A DNA stretch of 64,000 nucleotides, taken from positions 82,016,748 through 82,080,747 of the forward strand of contig CM056742.1 in assembly GCA_029851415.1 (NCBI GenBank), given 5' to 3'. The notes beneath the pieces were generated by a model. The model ran no database searches. It saw only the letters and a list, made by a program, of their open reading frames with translations, and had not been told where the DNA came from. Source of the stretch: Eretmocerus hayati (taxonomy: Eukaryota; Arthropoda; Insecta; Hymenoptera; Aphelinidae). Shown one piece after another: positions 54,235-64,000 of the stretch. The translations under genes were made by a program, and so were the position numbers. Every line of letters begins with the position of its first letter. Within the stretch, counting starts at the first letter, position 1.

Positions 54235-57200
54235 AAGAAATCGACGACCACCCAGCAGCTGAGCCGATCCTGAGCCAGGCAATGAACAATGTTGAGCAAT
54301 TACCGGGGGTGACCGACAAGGCCATAAGAGAAATGGGGGCAGGAATACGCATGACAAGTACACCAAAAGGAGACAAGATAATAAACAGACCAGAGCCGGA
54401 TAAAAATGTACCTCTTTCATTAAAAAGGAAATTGTTACATGGCGATACCATATACGAGGAAACGAATTCAGGAATTCACCAAGATTCTTCGGATGCTCAA
54501 GTTCCCGGAAATCCGCCAAGCTTCAATGAATCCATGAAAAGTGTCGATAAAGCGATGGTCAATTTAGATTCTACGAAATACGCGGATTTGCCCAATCAAA
54601 CGAACCAACAGAATACACCAACTTTCAAGATAGATGGAAAAATTACTGGAAAACTCAATTCCAATCAGTCAGCTACCATTGCAAAGAAAAGAATTCGGAC
54701 CCCGCTCTCGTGGGACATCGAAGAGTTTGAAGCTCAGGGGCGAGCAGGCTTACAAATTTTAGTTTGGGAAAAAAGACATGTATCAGATACATCAAACAGC
54801 AATGGAGGCTCTAACCTAGCCGAAGGTAGTCGATTAACAACGGAAGAGAGAACTCTCTCACAAAATAAGGGCATACATAATTTCGAGGATGCGAGATTCC
54901 AACCTGTTGTAAACCTCACTCGACTAGAATTCCCCAGAACTAACGAAACCCAACAACAAATTGTTCAAGAAGATCAAGAGTTACAAACAAGAGGTGAAAA
55001 AACGAACTATCGACCAGATCTCAATCGTACGTGGGCCCAACCGTTGAATGATGACATCGAAATGAGAAATGAGCAACCTCATATGTCACCAATGAATGGA
55101 ATGGATCGGACGCCTAACCCGCCGGATTCGCCAGAAGTCCTAGAGTACCAAAATATGGAAATAGACGAACAATCGGCACCCGAAATGAGCCAGCAAAATA
55201 TGACGGGGCAATTTTCAAATGACAAGAGTGAGTCCATGGAATTGTCGGTTAGATTCCAAAATTATGAAGAACACCAAAACTGTGCGCAACCAAATCATAT
55301 GTTGGAGCGATGCATTGACGTACCCGGCGACGGGAATTGTTTGTTCTATGCGCTAATTATATTGCGAGACTTAAAAGCGGAACCCATCCAACTGCGACGA
55401 TACTTACTGAAAAGTCAATATGTTCAGAGCTGTAGTGATCCACTCAACGCAGTGAAAATCCTAAGCTCACGAGATCAGTATGGAGACGTGGACACGCTCT
55501 ACATATTTTCACGCCAGTTTCATGAAAATATCTGCGTACATTTGCAGTGTAGAGACAGAATGAGATATGCTTATATCAAGGCGGGAAGCTCCAAGAAATT
55601 CATACATCTCCACCTGAGGGGTCAACATTTTACACCTCTCATAGATAAAGGGCCGCGAGAATATAATAACATAATAAACGAAGCATCGCCACAAGAGTAT
55701 CGAGAAATCAGTATTCCCATGATGGAACCTCCCGTGAACCGGGAAAAGATTCAAGCAGGAAATTTGGAACCAAGAATTAACAACGAGAATTGCGAAGAAG
55801 GTGTCACGGCTGAAACCCCTCTGGACGAGCTACACGAAAATATTCCAAAATCAAATGCCGAAAGACCGATCGAAGGAATAGTCTCATTACAAGAGCGGCA
55901 GATGGGTTTCGAGGAAACCGTCGAAAAATCCTCATTCGAAGAGAGAATCGCACCGCATAAAAAGGGTGCAATGGCAAAGTACTTGGTGGCAGAAGCGCGA
56001 GGTCCCCATGAAGTACCCTCTTGGATAATCAATGAGGATGAGATAGACATTTTCTCGGGCGTGAGAACGATAAACGATCATCCATTTGCACACATAGATC
56101 ATTTGGCTTATGCGATACCTGCAGACACGAATTTGGATTCGGAGGTCCTGAACGTTTTGATAACAAGAGGTTACGTTAGTCGGGACGTGTTGCTCAGCCA
56201 AGCGCGGTCTATTGGGGAAATTGTGATAACGGACCATAAAGATAAGGAAATGTTAGGGTTGGTAATAAAAAATACAATCTATACAAAAACATTGAGGGCG
56301 GACATAGTTTCAACAGTGAAAATCCTGAAAGAAGTAGTCATAAATGAGGAGATAAAATCACTCGGAGTGATAAGAGATTTGGTAATGCTGAATAAAAACG
56401 AATGGGGATATTTCATAGAGCAATGCAACAAAATCTTCAGGAAATGCCACTTATCCATTACACATTTTGAAAATAACTTACCCATACCACCCGCGGAGGA
56501 TCGTATGCGAATTATCAGGGAATATCACGAGTCTCCCATCGGAGGTCACAAGGGTATAGCTAAGACTTACTCGAGAATCAGCAGCGAGTGGTATTGGCCT
56601 CACATAATGAACGATGTTAGAATCGTGTCGAGAGCTTGTTCAACTTGTCAGACTGATAAATTAGTTCGGGTGAAAACAAGACTACCTATGGTCATCACCG
56701 ATACACCAGTACGAATATTCGAGAAAATTTCCCTCGATTTTTGTGGGCCAAAACCAAAAACCAAAAACGGTAACGTGTATATTTTGACCATGCAAGACTG
56801 CTTCAGCAAATTTGTTATTTTAACAGCAACGGCGGAAGCCACGTCAAAAGTAGTCGCGCAAGTCTTGATGAATAGTTTCGTAGCAAATTTTGGGTTACCA
56901 GTCACAATCATGACAGATCAAGGAAGTCATTTTACGGGAAAAATTATGGAAGAATTCGCCAGAATGTTCAGGATTAATAAGCTACTTTCGAGCTCGTTCA
57001 GGCCATCTACTAATGGCGGAATAGAAAGGATGCATCACACTCTAAATGAATTTTTGGCAATATACTCTAAAAACGTCGAAGATTGGGATGCCTACTTACC
57101 ACTCGCCCAATATGCGATGAATTCTTCAGCTCACACTAGCTTGGGATTCTCTCCACACGAAATTGTGTATGGGCAAAAGCCAAGAACGCCGTCCAGTTTC

Positions 57201-57548
57201 CCACCACGCGATCAACTTATGACTTACGATGAGTATCTGGCAGACATCACAGAGGCTTACACTCAAATCCGCACATTAGCTGCATTATCATTAGAGAGGT
57301 CAAAATTACGCTCTAAATATCAATACGATCGAAAGATTTTTTCTGTATTTTTCCGAGTGGGAGAAATGGTTTACTTACTAAAAGAACCTCGTACAAGCAA
57401 GTTCGAAAAATATTACGAAGGTCCATATGAATTTCTCGAAATAGACTACGATTCCCACAACGCGAAAATTCAAAAAGGCGATCAAATTCGAGTCGTTCAT
57501 ATAGACAAACTGAAAAATCATCATTCTGGTAGTGAGGATGAAGCATGA
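54228..57548 (+). CDS. pol: OTU-domain cysteine protease fused to integrase
   Basis: 1106 codons. A disordered N-terminal third is followed by an OTU domain at about residues 360-472: the nucleophile motif VPGDGNCLFYAL (Cys371) and catalytic His in LRGQHFTPLI (about 467). Then comes a Ty3/gypsy integrase: an HHCC zinc domain (about 764-810, YHESPIGGHKG...CSTCQ) and a DDE core with D837, D897 and E933 (D-x35-E spacing), and a C-terminal GPY/F-type domain (YEGPYEFLEI). OTU proteins cleave ubiquitin chains; integrase inserts element DNA. The ORF is intact. It starts inside the end of the RNase H frame (ATGTTAA), which could be a restart/frameshift site or an old indel. It ends 266 bp from the convergent RING gene. 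Confidence 0.93.
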   Translation: MLKEIDDHPAAEPILSQAMNNVEQLPGVTDKAIREMGAGIRMTSTPKGDKIINRPEPDKNVPLSLKRKLLHGDTIYEETNSGIHQDSSDAQVPGNPPSFNESMKSVDKAMVNLDSTKYADLPNQTNQQNTPTFKIDGKITGKLNSNQSATIAKKRIRTPLSWDIEEFEAQGRAGLQILVWEKRHVSDTSNSNGGSNLAEGSRLTTEERTLSQNKGIHNFEDARFQPVVNLTRLEFPRTNETQQQIVQEDQELQTRGEKTNYRPDLNRTWAQPLNDDIEMRNEQPHMSPMNGMDRTPNPPDSPEVLEYQNMEIDEQSAPEMSQQNMTGQFSNDKSESMELSVRFQNYEEHQNCAQPNHMLERCIDVPGDGNCLFYALIILRDLKAEPIQLRRYLLKSQYVQSCSDPLNAVKILSSRDQYGDVDTLYIFSRQFHENICVHLQCRDRMRYAYIKAGSSKKFIHLHLRGQHFTPLIDKGPREYNNIINEASPQEYREISIPMMEPPVNREKIQAGNLEPRINNENCEEGVTAETPLDELHENIPKSNAERPIEGIVSLQERQMGFEETVEKSSFEERIAPHKKGAMAKYLVAEARGPHEVPSWIINEDEIDIFSGVRTINDHPFAHIDHLAYAIPADTNLDSEVLNVLITRGYVSRDVLLSQARSIGEIVITDHKDKEMLGLVIKNTIYTKTLRADIVSTVKILKEVVINEEIKSLGVIRDLVMLNKNEWGYFIEQCNKIFRKCHLSITHFENNLPIPPAEDRMRIIREYHESPIGGHKGIAKTYSRISSEWYWPHIMNDVRIVSRACSTCQTDKLVRVKTRLPMVITDTPVRIFEKISLDFCGPKPKTKNGNVYILTMQDCFSKFVILTATAEATSKVVAQVLMNSFVANFGLPVTIMTDQGSHFTGKIMEEFARMFRINKLLSSSFRPSTNGGIERMHHTLNEFLAIYSKNVEDWDAYLPLAQYAMNSSAHTSLGFSPHEIVYGQKPRTPSSFPPRDQLMTYDEYLADITEAYTQIRTLAALSLERSKLRSKYQYDRKIFSVFFRVGEMVYLLKEPRTSKFEKYYEGPYEFLEIDYDSHNAKIQKGDQIRVVHIDKLKNHHSGSEDEA

Positions 57549-57669
57549 GGGAATGTAGTTATTAATGAATGGAATTTCCTTGAATTTTTCAAACCTGGAA
57601 TAGTAAATAATGCGGACGAGAGGTGATATTCTATTGCACGTATAGGAGACTATGATGAGATTTGTAAAT

Positions 57670-57675
57670 TTTATT
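57670..57675 (-). terminator. Poly(A) signal for the antisense RING gene
   Basis: AATAAA on the minus strand, about 140 bp downstream of the RING stop and lying between the two convergent genes. Confidence 0.5.
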
Positions 57676-57813
57676 GCCTGCAACATCATTTCAAGAAACA
57701 TATCTGAAGCTCAAGCCATGTAACAAATACAAATACAGACGAGCGCAAGAATATGGGCCTACATACTTGAATGGAGCGGCTGGAATATATATGTGGGTCA
57801 GAAGTGATTGAAT

Positions 57814-58717
57814 TTAACTGAAAACAAAAGCTGCCAAAATTTCAGTGAGCGAATCACCGCGTGCATCAATTCTCATACGCTCACGACGAGTCATAGCTGG
57901 AGGACAGAAACCACAAGTCTCGACATGCTCATGCCACTGAGGGGCAGGCATTCGTTGAGTGCAACCCAAATAATCATGTCTGCACGGAAAAAAGATTTTG
58001 GAACCAACTCGTCCCAGCAAAGCATTACTCGAAATTGCCCGCGATCTACAAAATGGGCAGCGACCACGCTGCCGATGATGACACCGATCACAAAGCTGAT
58101 GGCCATTAATACACTCAAAACATGATGGGTATATGAGGTCATAGCAAATTGGGCATAAAAAAATCTCATTGATAGCATCACGTGCAGTGATCTCACGGGA
58201 AGAATTTACCTGATGGTCAGCGGCAAGCTCCTGATGCGCAACCATGCGCCTCACCACGGGCAGGAGACCTCGAATATCCCGGGTAGTCCTCTCGTCGGCA
58301 TCAGCAGAGGGTTGCGCCGGCTGTCGAGGCATAGTCACATCAATGACGGAAGGCTCAGAGGAAGATGATTGACTAGTATCCACCTCGCGCACTGCGGGGT
58401 CGGTATCCTCACCAGGGATCACAAGCTCAATCGACGGAGGCGAAAATACGACGTCAATGTAAGCGGGAGGCTCGTCAGATCCAGCATTCTGAGGATCCTG
58501 CGCAGTAGAAGGAGGCTCAAAAATAATCACTTCAGGGCTCAGGGGCTCACAGCAATCACCACCTCGTCGAGAAACGGTAGCAGCCTGCTCCGCGAGATAG
58601 GCTCTATCCGCGTAGAATTGCGTGGAGTTCGCACGCCTGCGATCACGAAGTCCTGGGAGTTCTCCTTCGATGTATTCAAGGATATCCCCGATGGATACAC
58701 CAGGGATTATCAATAAG
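57814..58717 (-). CDS. SINA/SIAH-like RING E3 ubiquitin ligase, terminal exon
   Basis: The open frame starts without an ATG; a pyrimidine-rich acceptor ends TTGACAG|C at 58718/58717, so this is probably a 3' exon. The N-terminal half is acidic and Ser/Pro-rich. A RING of the SINA type follows (CPICYDLIYPSCFECINGHQ, then LCDRC and CPFC), then a SIAH-type zinc finger (FFPCRHDYLGCTQRM...HEHVETC). It stops soon after, so the family's substrate-binding (TRAF-like) domain is missing. Known SINA/SIAH proteins ubiquitinate targets for degradation. The acceptor needs one base to complete a codon, which fits the phase-2 donors of both accessory exons at 37760 and 38644. It is convergent with pol. The inverted-repeat arm begins 22 bp upstream of the acceptor. 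Confidence 0.82.
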
Positions 58718-58739
58718 CTGTCAATACAACCCAAGAAGG

Positions 58740-61700
58740 CAGAGAGTTGGGAATTACTCGATTTGTGCTGGTTGGAGATTTTGAACTAATACTTTCTCTG
58801 CATGCGTATGAGGAATTTGAAATTTTCATACGCTCCAAGTCGCCGAATCGATTCAACAACTGATTCCTTGGAATCTTGGACCTCTGATTCACAGATCGCA
58901 AAGATTTACTATGCTCGAATTACATGTTGCTACCCAGGGATCTCGATTCGAACGAGAGGATCTGATTTTATACCGTGTGAAATAAATTCATTGTCATGAT
59001 TGTTGAAGATTTTTTTTCCATAATAATTTTGAGAATCAGCGCGCTTGCGTGCGTGAAGAGTTCCTAGTTATGAATAATCGATATGCTCTTCGTCTGTTAA
59101 TGGTCAATCATGGGTGATTATAATTGTTATATCCTGAATTTCAAAGTTACACATAATTTGAATAAGAAACTTAAAAGCAAACACTCAACAGTTGTCGTAT
59201 TTGATCAGAGATTATCGTTACCCTTTGAAGTTTATATAAAACAAGAAGCCTTTCGTCCTATATAACTAGACTCTCTGTTCAATCTCGTAAACCCACCATG
59301 TTTATCGAGAATTGATTCGCCGATATGACGAACGATGATAAAAAAAACGTGTCTTTTGTAATTGGTGTCTTTTGTGATCAATGATTCCCAAAATTCCTCT
59401 CCATTAATGTAAATGTGCCACATCCTCAGTGAAAAAAGACAAAAATACAAATCATTTCGGAAAACTGCGTGATTTTCAAAAGCTTGGCCAGACATAGAAT
59501 TGTGTAGATTGAAGGATCAATCTTGTCGCCCTATGCTATCAAGTAACTTTATCATCGATGAAAATTCAGACTACCAAGTGTAATTCGGCGTTTGCTTGAA
59601 TGAAAAAGCATTCACATTGTTCTCATTTATTGTGAAGACTTTCAAATTGCAAGGTACTTCCCATACATCCATTGCTCGAAAAGTGAGGTCTATGTTAGAT
59701 CTTTAGACAACTTTCGAATCCATTAATCTTGGAAACTCGTAAATGACCGGTTCATTCATTTCGAGAAGTTTGGTCAACTTTGCATTGCTTCACCAAATGT
59801 CAAATCCAATTTATTGAAGTTGCTACTTGAAAAGGATTACTGAGAAAAGTTCCTCCGGAAAAAAGATGTATTCGACAAGATTTTCGCTAGATCCAGCGAA
59901 TCGACTCTCCAAAGTCTTGGTATCAGATTTCAAGATCACATTGTTTGTGCTCGAAGCCACACGATAGTAGAAATGATTAGGTAGTCACAAAACAGCCGAG
60001 AGACAATGATTTCCCACTCAGATTGCGCATTATAACTGCAATTATCGCATAAAACACATTAAATAAAAAGGCACGGGCAATTCCTCTCTTTTTAAACGAG
60101 GAACATTAGAAAGAGAGCGGTCACGCATGGCAAGTCACGAAAATTCCGATGGGCAGTGGTTGTGAAACAGGCTTTAGTTCTCCGGGTGACTCGAAAACTA
60201 CCATCGAAAAATAAAAAGGGTCAAAATTTCAGGTCTGAGTTGCGTGGCTTTTGGTTATTTCAACCTTTTTAAGCGTGAAGCGCCGTAGTAGAATCTATTC
60301 GGGATTCGGGCAAGTTACTACATCAAATTCAATGTTATTAAGTACCAAATTCCGTTGCTGTGGGAGATCAAAGACCCCTTTTTTGTGTGCGTACTAAGCA
60401 CATACTTTTTGTGATTCGAATTTACTTGAAATTTTATTCCCCAGTTTTCCTCGATCAAAGGGAATTTGCCTCCTTCCAGGCTTTTTGCACCGATTTATTC
60501 TTAAAGTAAATCGTCAGGCGCAACTTTCCCATGCTCCAGAGTGTCGAGAGAGGTTTACCTTCCCACTTCGCAGAGTAGAGTTTTTTTTTCACCAAAATTT
60601 AGTTTTGCCAAATTTTCCTGTGCGCTACAGTGAGATCCCTGAACGCATGACCCCGGAGGTCCAAGTCGATTTTTTTTCCTCCTCGTTTTTTTGTCCTAAA
60701 GTATTTGGCAAATGAACCTCCTCCAAACCTCAAGATTGTGAGTTGACCCGTTTGACCGCGAGATCAACTTTAGCGTCGAAACGTTAGATTCGTGTCGGGC
60801 TCCAAAATGGGTCCGTGCCACGCTATTGCGTCTCTCCGTGCTATTCTTATGGTACTTATGAGTGGGAAAATTTACCTCGTGCGTGAGTTTATTCCTATTC
60901 CATATGTTTCCAAAAAGCCGGAAAATACATATTAGAACCTTCGGGAGTGAGATTTAGCGCTGGCACATTGCCGATTTCCAAATATCAAAGCTTCCGCGGA
61001 ATCACTCAAATGCATGAGTTTTAGGGATAAACATTACGCAGATTGTTTGTAATTTGGCCATATTCATAGACTCCTTATGATTTTGGGGCTGTTTCCAGCT
61101 TAGATTTCCATTTTCCTCCACTTCGACCCGCAATTCTCTCTTCAGGTCTCGAGAACGTGTACGCAAAACCGTATGAATTTCTTAGGGATGGCTCTTAATC
61201 ACGTAGCGATGTACTCATTCGATTCTCAGCTCCGTGTATTAGAACTTCCTATTGAATGTGAGCCCTAATATTAATAATTAACTGGGATTCTCAAACCAGA
61301 ATTCGCCGAAAGCTCTAGCAACCGAGCTTCGTCGTATAAATTTCCCGATATTGTTTTTACCTGACTTTATCCATTTTGGATATATTGACTGTTACAAAAT
61401 TTACATTTTGCGAATTAATCTTCCTAACCTTATGGCAGTCGACAACTTGTGCTTATTTTGTGAGTCCGAGACTTGAATCCATACATTTACAAGTAATCTA
61501 TTAATTGACTGTTAGAGTTGATAATATGGCAATTTCTCGACTAAGAATTTTTAATCGACTCAACGGATACTATGTAGACTCAGCTTTTAATGAAAAACCC
61601 GGAACGTCATATTCGCAAACAGATCCGGTGTACGATATGTGATCAATTCGTCGATTTTTGGGTTAGAACTTGAGGGACATGACCGTTGTACCCATAGGAC

Positions 61701-62378
61701 TCATGTTATCACAACGCCAGTATCATTCTGTGAATTGGGTACCGCGACGATTCGCGTTCCCTTGCATAAAAGATGATGATTCGTGAGTAGTATATTTTAA
61801 TCAACGCGATTTTGGTGGTTGTAACGATTACTTCAGAAATTATTGTCAACAACCTATTTTACATGTTCGCGAATTCGATTTTCTGGGACATAATGTTTTG
61901 TATCTTCTACCATGTTTCGAGTGAAAGTTGTTTGCTTGAGGATATCGTTGGAAAAAAATTTATCAAATTTCGGAAAATTCCAGGATATTAGACCTTTCAA
62001 ATCTCTTATTGATCGTTGATCGTTGATCCCGCGAAATCCTCCGCATAGAAACCAAAAGTTTCTTCTAGGACATGTACTGAGGATGAGAATTAAAGCTTTC
62101 TGCCTTAAGAAATTTCTCTTGTTATGCTGGATGTGTTGGAACAGATTAGGGTCGGTTAAATTTTTCCGCGAAATTTCGGACCCACAATCGACCCGTTGCA
62201 GCAAAATTTCGCTTATTCTCCATAAGTCTGCCACGCATATGTCGGATAATCGACTTGCTAGCGCACTCGTAATCTTGAGTATAGCTGAGATATTCACTCT
62301 CCCCCTTTTCCGCGCTTTTCCATCCAATATTACTCAAAATTTTATACTCATTCCCATGTATTCTTTTTTTGTTTACAG
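58740..62378. other. Non-coding part of right inverted-repeat arm
   Basis: Mirror image of the 23588-27227 stretch. ORFs here (up to 157 codons) are mirrored chance frames. No independent gene is seen. Confidence 0.55.
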
Positions 62379-62569
62379 TATCCCAAGACATTTTCTCCTT
62401 TAACCTTGGGTGAGAGTAACCGGGAGTACGACTATTTTGCCCAGCATCGTAACGCTTTTAAGTGTCCCCAGAATCTACGGGAATACGACCTAGTAAAGGG
62501 CTTATTATTTTTGGTCCTGATGAGCCCGCACCACCCACGGATTTGGCGGACATCCATTCTAAGCTGAGG
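62379..62569 (+). pseudogene. Upstream exon of the JmjC gene (right-arm copy, frameshifted)
   Basis: Same acceptor and donor as the left-arm exon, but 191 rather than 192 nt: a T is missing from the T-run before GGTCCTGATGAGCCC, so the 64-codon frame is lost and would not join the JmjC exon in phase. This copy is therefore probably impaired, unless the indel is a sequencing or assembly error. Confidence 0.6.
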
Positions 62570-62639
62570 GTATGTGTCAGGATACTTTGTGAATATGGAT
62601 TCTTCGAGACATTATCAGGAAAGTCCTTCATTTTTCCAG

Positions 62640-64000
62640 CTGCCTTCTCTTCCCGAGGAGGATCTTCCCCGAAGTTTGTTAAATTCAGAGAAGATATTTG
62701 AAGCGGGACTGACTGCGAACGTGCAGAAGCTTCGTACGCCCTCGTATGCTGCCAACGTTATCGATAGTGAAAATGTGTTAAATTCTAGTTTGGGGACTCT
62801 CCCTTATCATTTTAGTCCAAAAGTAAATCTCGGTATCGCAGATATTCCAGACGGTGTTGATAAGCCCATGCACTATCTTGCAGGCAAGGGATCTTTTTCC
62901 GATGCTCACATCGAGCCGGGGTATGGTGATAGTTGTATTGCCGTACGGTGGGTGGAGGGTGACATCGGAAAACTGGTCATGGTTATCCCCTTTACCGGGT
63001 TTCGTAAGGTCCAGCAGGTCGTTGCTAGGGATATACGCCTATTACGCGAACATGGAGTGCTCATCCCCGGCCACCAAGACGGGTGTCCATTTCCTTTAAA
63101 TCATAAAAATGTCGCATTTAAGCCATCCTATTTGTATGAACGGGGTATCACCTTTCAAATTATTCCTTTACGTGCCGGCGACGTGCTATATATTGGACCT
63201 CTTTGTATTCACGAGATTTTTAACGTTAATGTCAATCGATCCGAGTCTGTTAACATCGGCAGCGAACTCTGGAACATGCGCATCTCGTATACCTTTACCG
63301 AATGTCTTTGCGATGGGGGTGTTGTTGAACACGTGCCCCCCAATACTTCTATTTTTCTGATAATAGAGTGCCCTCATCCTGGTTGCGAGGTAAATCTTCC
63401 GAACAAGAGTGCTTATGATTTGCACATGCGCCTGCACGCGGGCACGGTTCGCGAGCCGATAGTTTGTAGCTTTTGCTCGTTGATTTTCGCCCGAGAATCT
63501 AATCTTGTTGCACATGTTCGAAACATCCACCTTTCAACCAGTAACCCTTTATCAGATCTAAAATCTTGTCCTAAGTGTTATCAGCTCAAGACCCGTCGTT
63601 ATTTGTCAGTGCACATCGAAAAATGCGGTGTGAAAGTCCCCTGCGCTGGTTGTAATAAGATGTTTAGTCCTTCTGGACGATCCAAACATCAGAAGAGCTG
63701 CCTACGGCGTTTGAGCGACCCTTCGCGTCCAGAACCGCGCTCGCGGCCCAGTAAAAAAATATCTTTGAAAGAACGTCGCCGGGTTTCACCTTCAACAAAG
63801 CGTAAATGCGGCAGTTCAGAGTCCTCAGTTTCCACAAATAACTTCCCGCGCTCAAAAAGATTACCCTCAACGAAGCCGAGGCGCAAAATCCTGGAACCTG
63901 TAGTCTTCATTGATGCTTCCGCGTGCTCGGGAACATCAACATCGCCACAACCTGTTGATCCCATTTCGTTGGATCCTCCTGTTGGTTTGGAAGAGATCGT
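62640..64000 (+). CDS. JmjC-domain protein with zinc fingers (right-arm copy, partial)
   Basis: Starts after the acceptor TTTTTCCAG at 62639 and is open to the window edge, where it is cut in the basic tail region; an ATG at 62595 is an alternative start. It keeps the H-x-E and distal His of the JmjC domain and the four zinc fingers. It differs from the left copy by several amino-acid changes, for example His to Tyr (codon at about 63138), Ser to Pro (about 63165), Val to Ala (about 63490) and Glu to Lys in the fourth finger. The changes avoid the predicted metal ligands. Confidence 0.75.
   Translation, partial: MPSLPEEDLPRSLLNSEKIFEAGLTANVQKLRTPSYAANVIDSENVLNSSLGTLPYHFSPKVNLGIADIPDGVDKPMHYLAGKGSFSDAHIEPGYGDSCIAVRWVEGDIGKLVMVIPFTGFRKVQQVVARDIRLLREHGVLIPGHQDGCPFPLNHKNVAFKPSYLYERGITFQIIPLRAGDVLYIGPLCIHEIFNVNVNRSESVNIGSELWNMRISYTFTECLCDGGVVEHVPPNTSIFLIIECPHPGCEVNLPNKSAYDLHMRLHAGTVREPIVCSFCSLIFARESNLVAHVRNIHLSTSNPLSDLKSCPKCYQLKTRRYLSVHIEKCGVKVPCAGCNKMFSPSGRSKHQKSCLRRLSDPSRPEPRSRPSKKISLKERRRVSPSTKRKCGSSESSVSTNNFPRSKRLPSTKPRRKILEPVVFIDASACSGTSTSPQPVDPISLDPPVGLEEI

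Larger units (their letters stand above)
58739..64000 (-). repeat. Right arm of giant inverted repeat (runs off window)
   Basis: Reverse complement of 21966-27227 with few substitutions and one 1-nt indel seen at a T-run near 62510. The inner edge is at 58739. The arm continues past the window end. Confidence 0.96.

Overview
This window looks like repeat-rich DNA from an arthropod, most likely an insect. The evidence is short (about 70 nt) introns, insect-type TATA + TCAGT initiators, a hAT transposon of the TTF-zinc-finger/DUF4371 type, and a Ty3/gypsy (errantivirus-like) element with a baculovirus-F-like env. No conserved host housekeeping gene is recognisable, and nearly all coding sequence belongs to mobile or virus-like elements. 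Starts were chosen at ATG codons or splice sites where these could be argued.

Region by region. (1) 1-1847: no supported gene. (2) 1848-9907: an old LTR-type element with two 593-bp terminal repeats, a gag-like frame carrying four in-frame stops, and two overlapping ORFs of unknown function before the second repeat. (3) About 10130-18578: a satellite built from roughly 176-bp monomers. It has a 525-bp (3-monomer) higher-order repeat at the left, a sharp inversion centred at 13662, and an exact 882-bp (5-monomer) higher-order repeat at the right. (4) 18579-19840: three short plus-strand ORFs starting exactly at the satellite break. (5) 20977-27227: the left arm of a very large inverted repeat, carrying a spliced minus-strand gene for a JmjC + zinc-finger protein. 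The right arm is 58739-64000 and runs off the window.

(6) The spacer between the arms, 27228-58738, holds a large errantivirus-like element in an unusual order: repeat-rich non-coding DNA, two minus-strand accessory exons (a C-terminal CxxC...CxxC protein and an AT-hook protein), an env pseudogene, one LTR, tRNA primer site, a signal-peptide mini-exon with splice donor, gag, a canonical -1 frameshift site, protease/RT/RNase H, an OTU-protease domain plus integrase, and finally a minus-strand SINA/SIAH-like RING protein. A complete 3.86-kb hAT transposon (48086-51946, 8-bp target duplication) is nested in pol.

Each element part occurs once and there is one LTR between env and gag. The simplest reading is therefore a circularly permuted or tandem-recombined giant element whose usual order would be LTR-gag-pol-[antisense accessory genes]-env-LTR. 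If that is right, the element combines a deubiquitinase-type OTU domain in pol, an antisense SINA-type E3 ligase and an AT-hook protein, flanked by copies of a JmjC demethylase-like gene. That would be an antisense ubiquitin/chromatin accessory cassette, which I consider the most interesting signal here. The layout is seen in the sequence; the functional linkage is inference. Env and pol both carry disabling lesions, so this copy is not functional.
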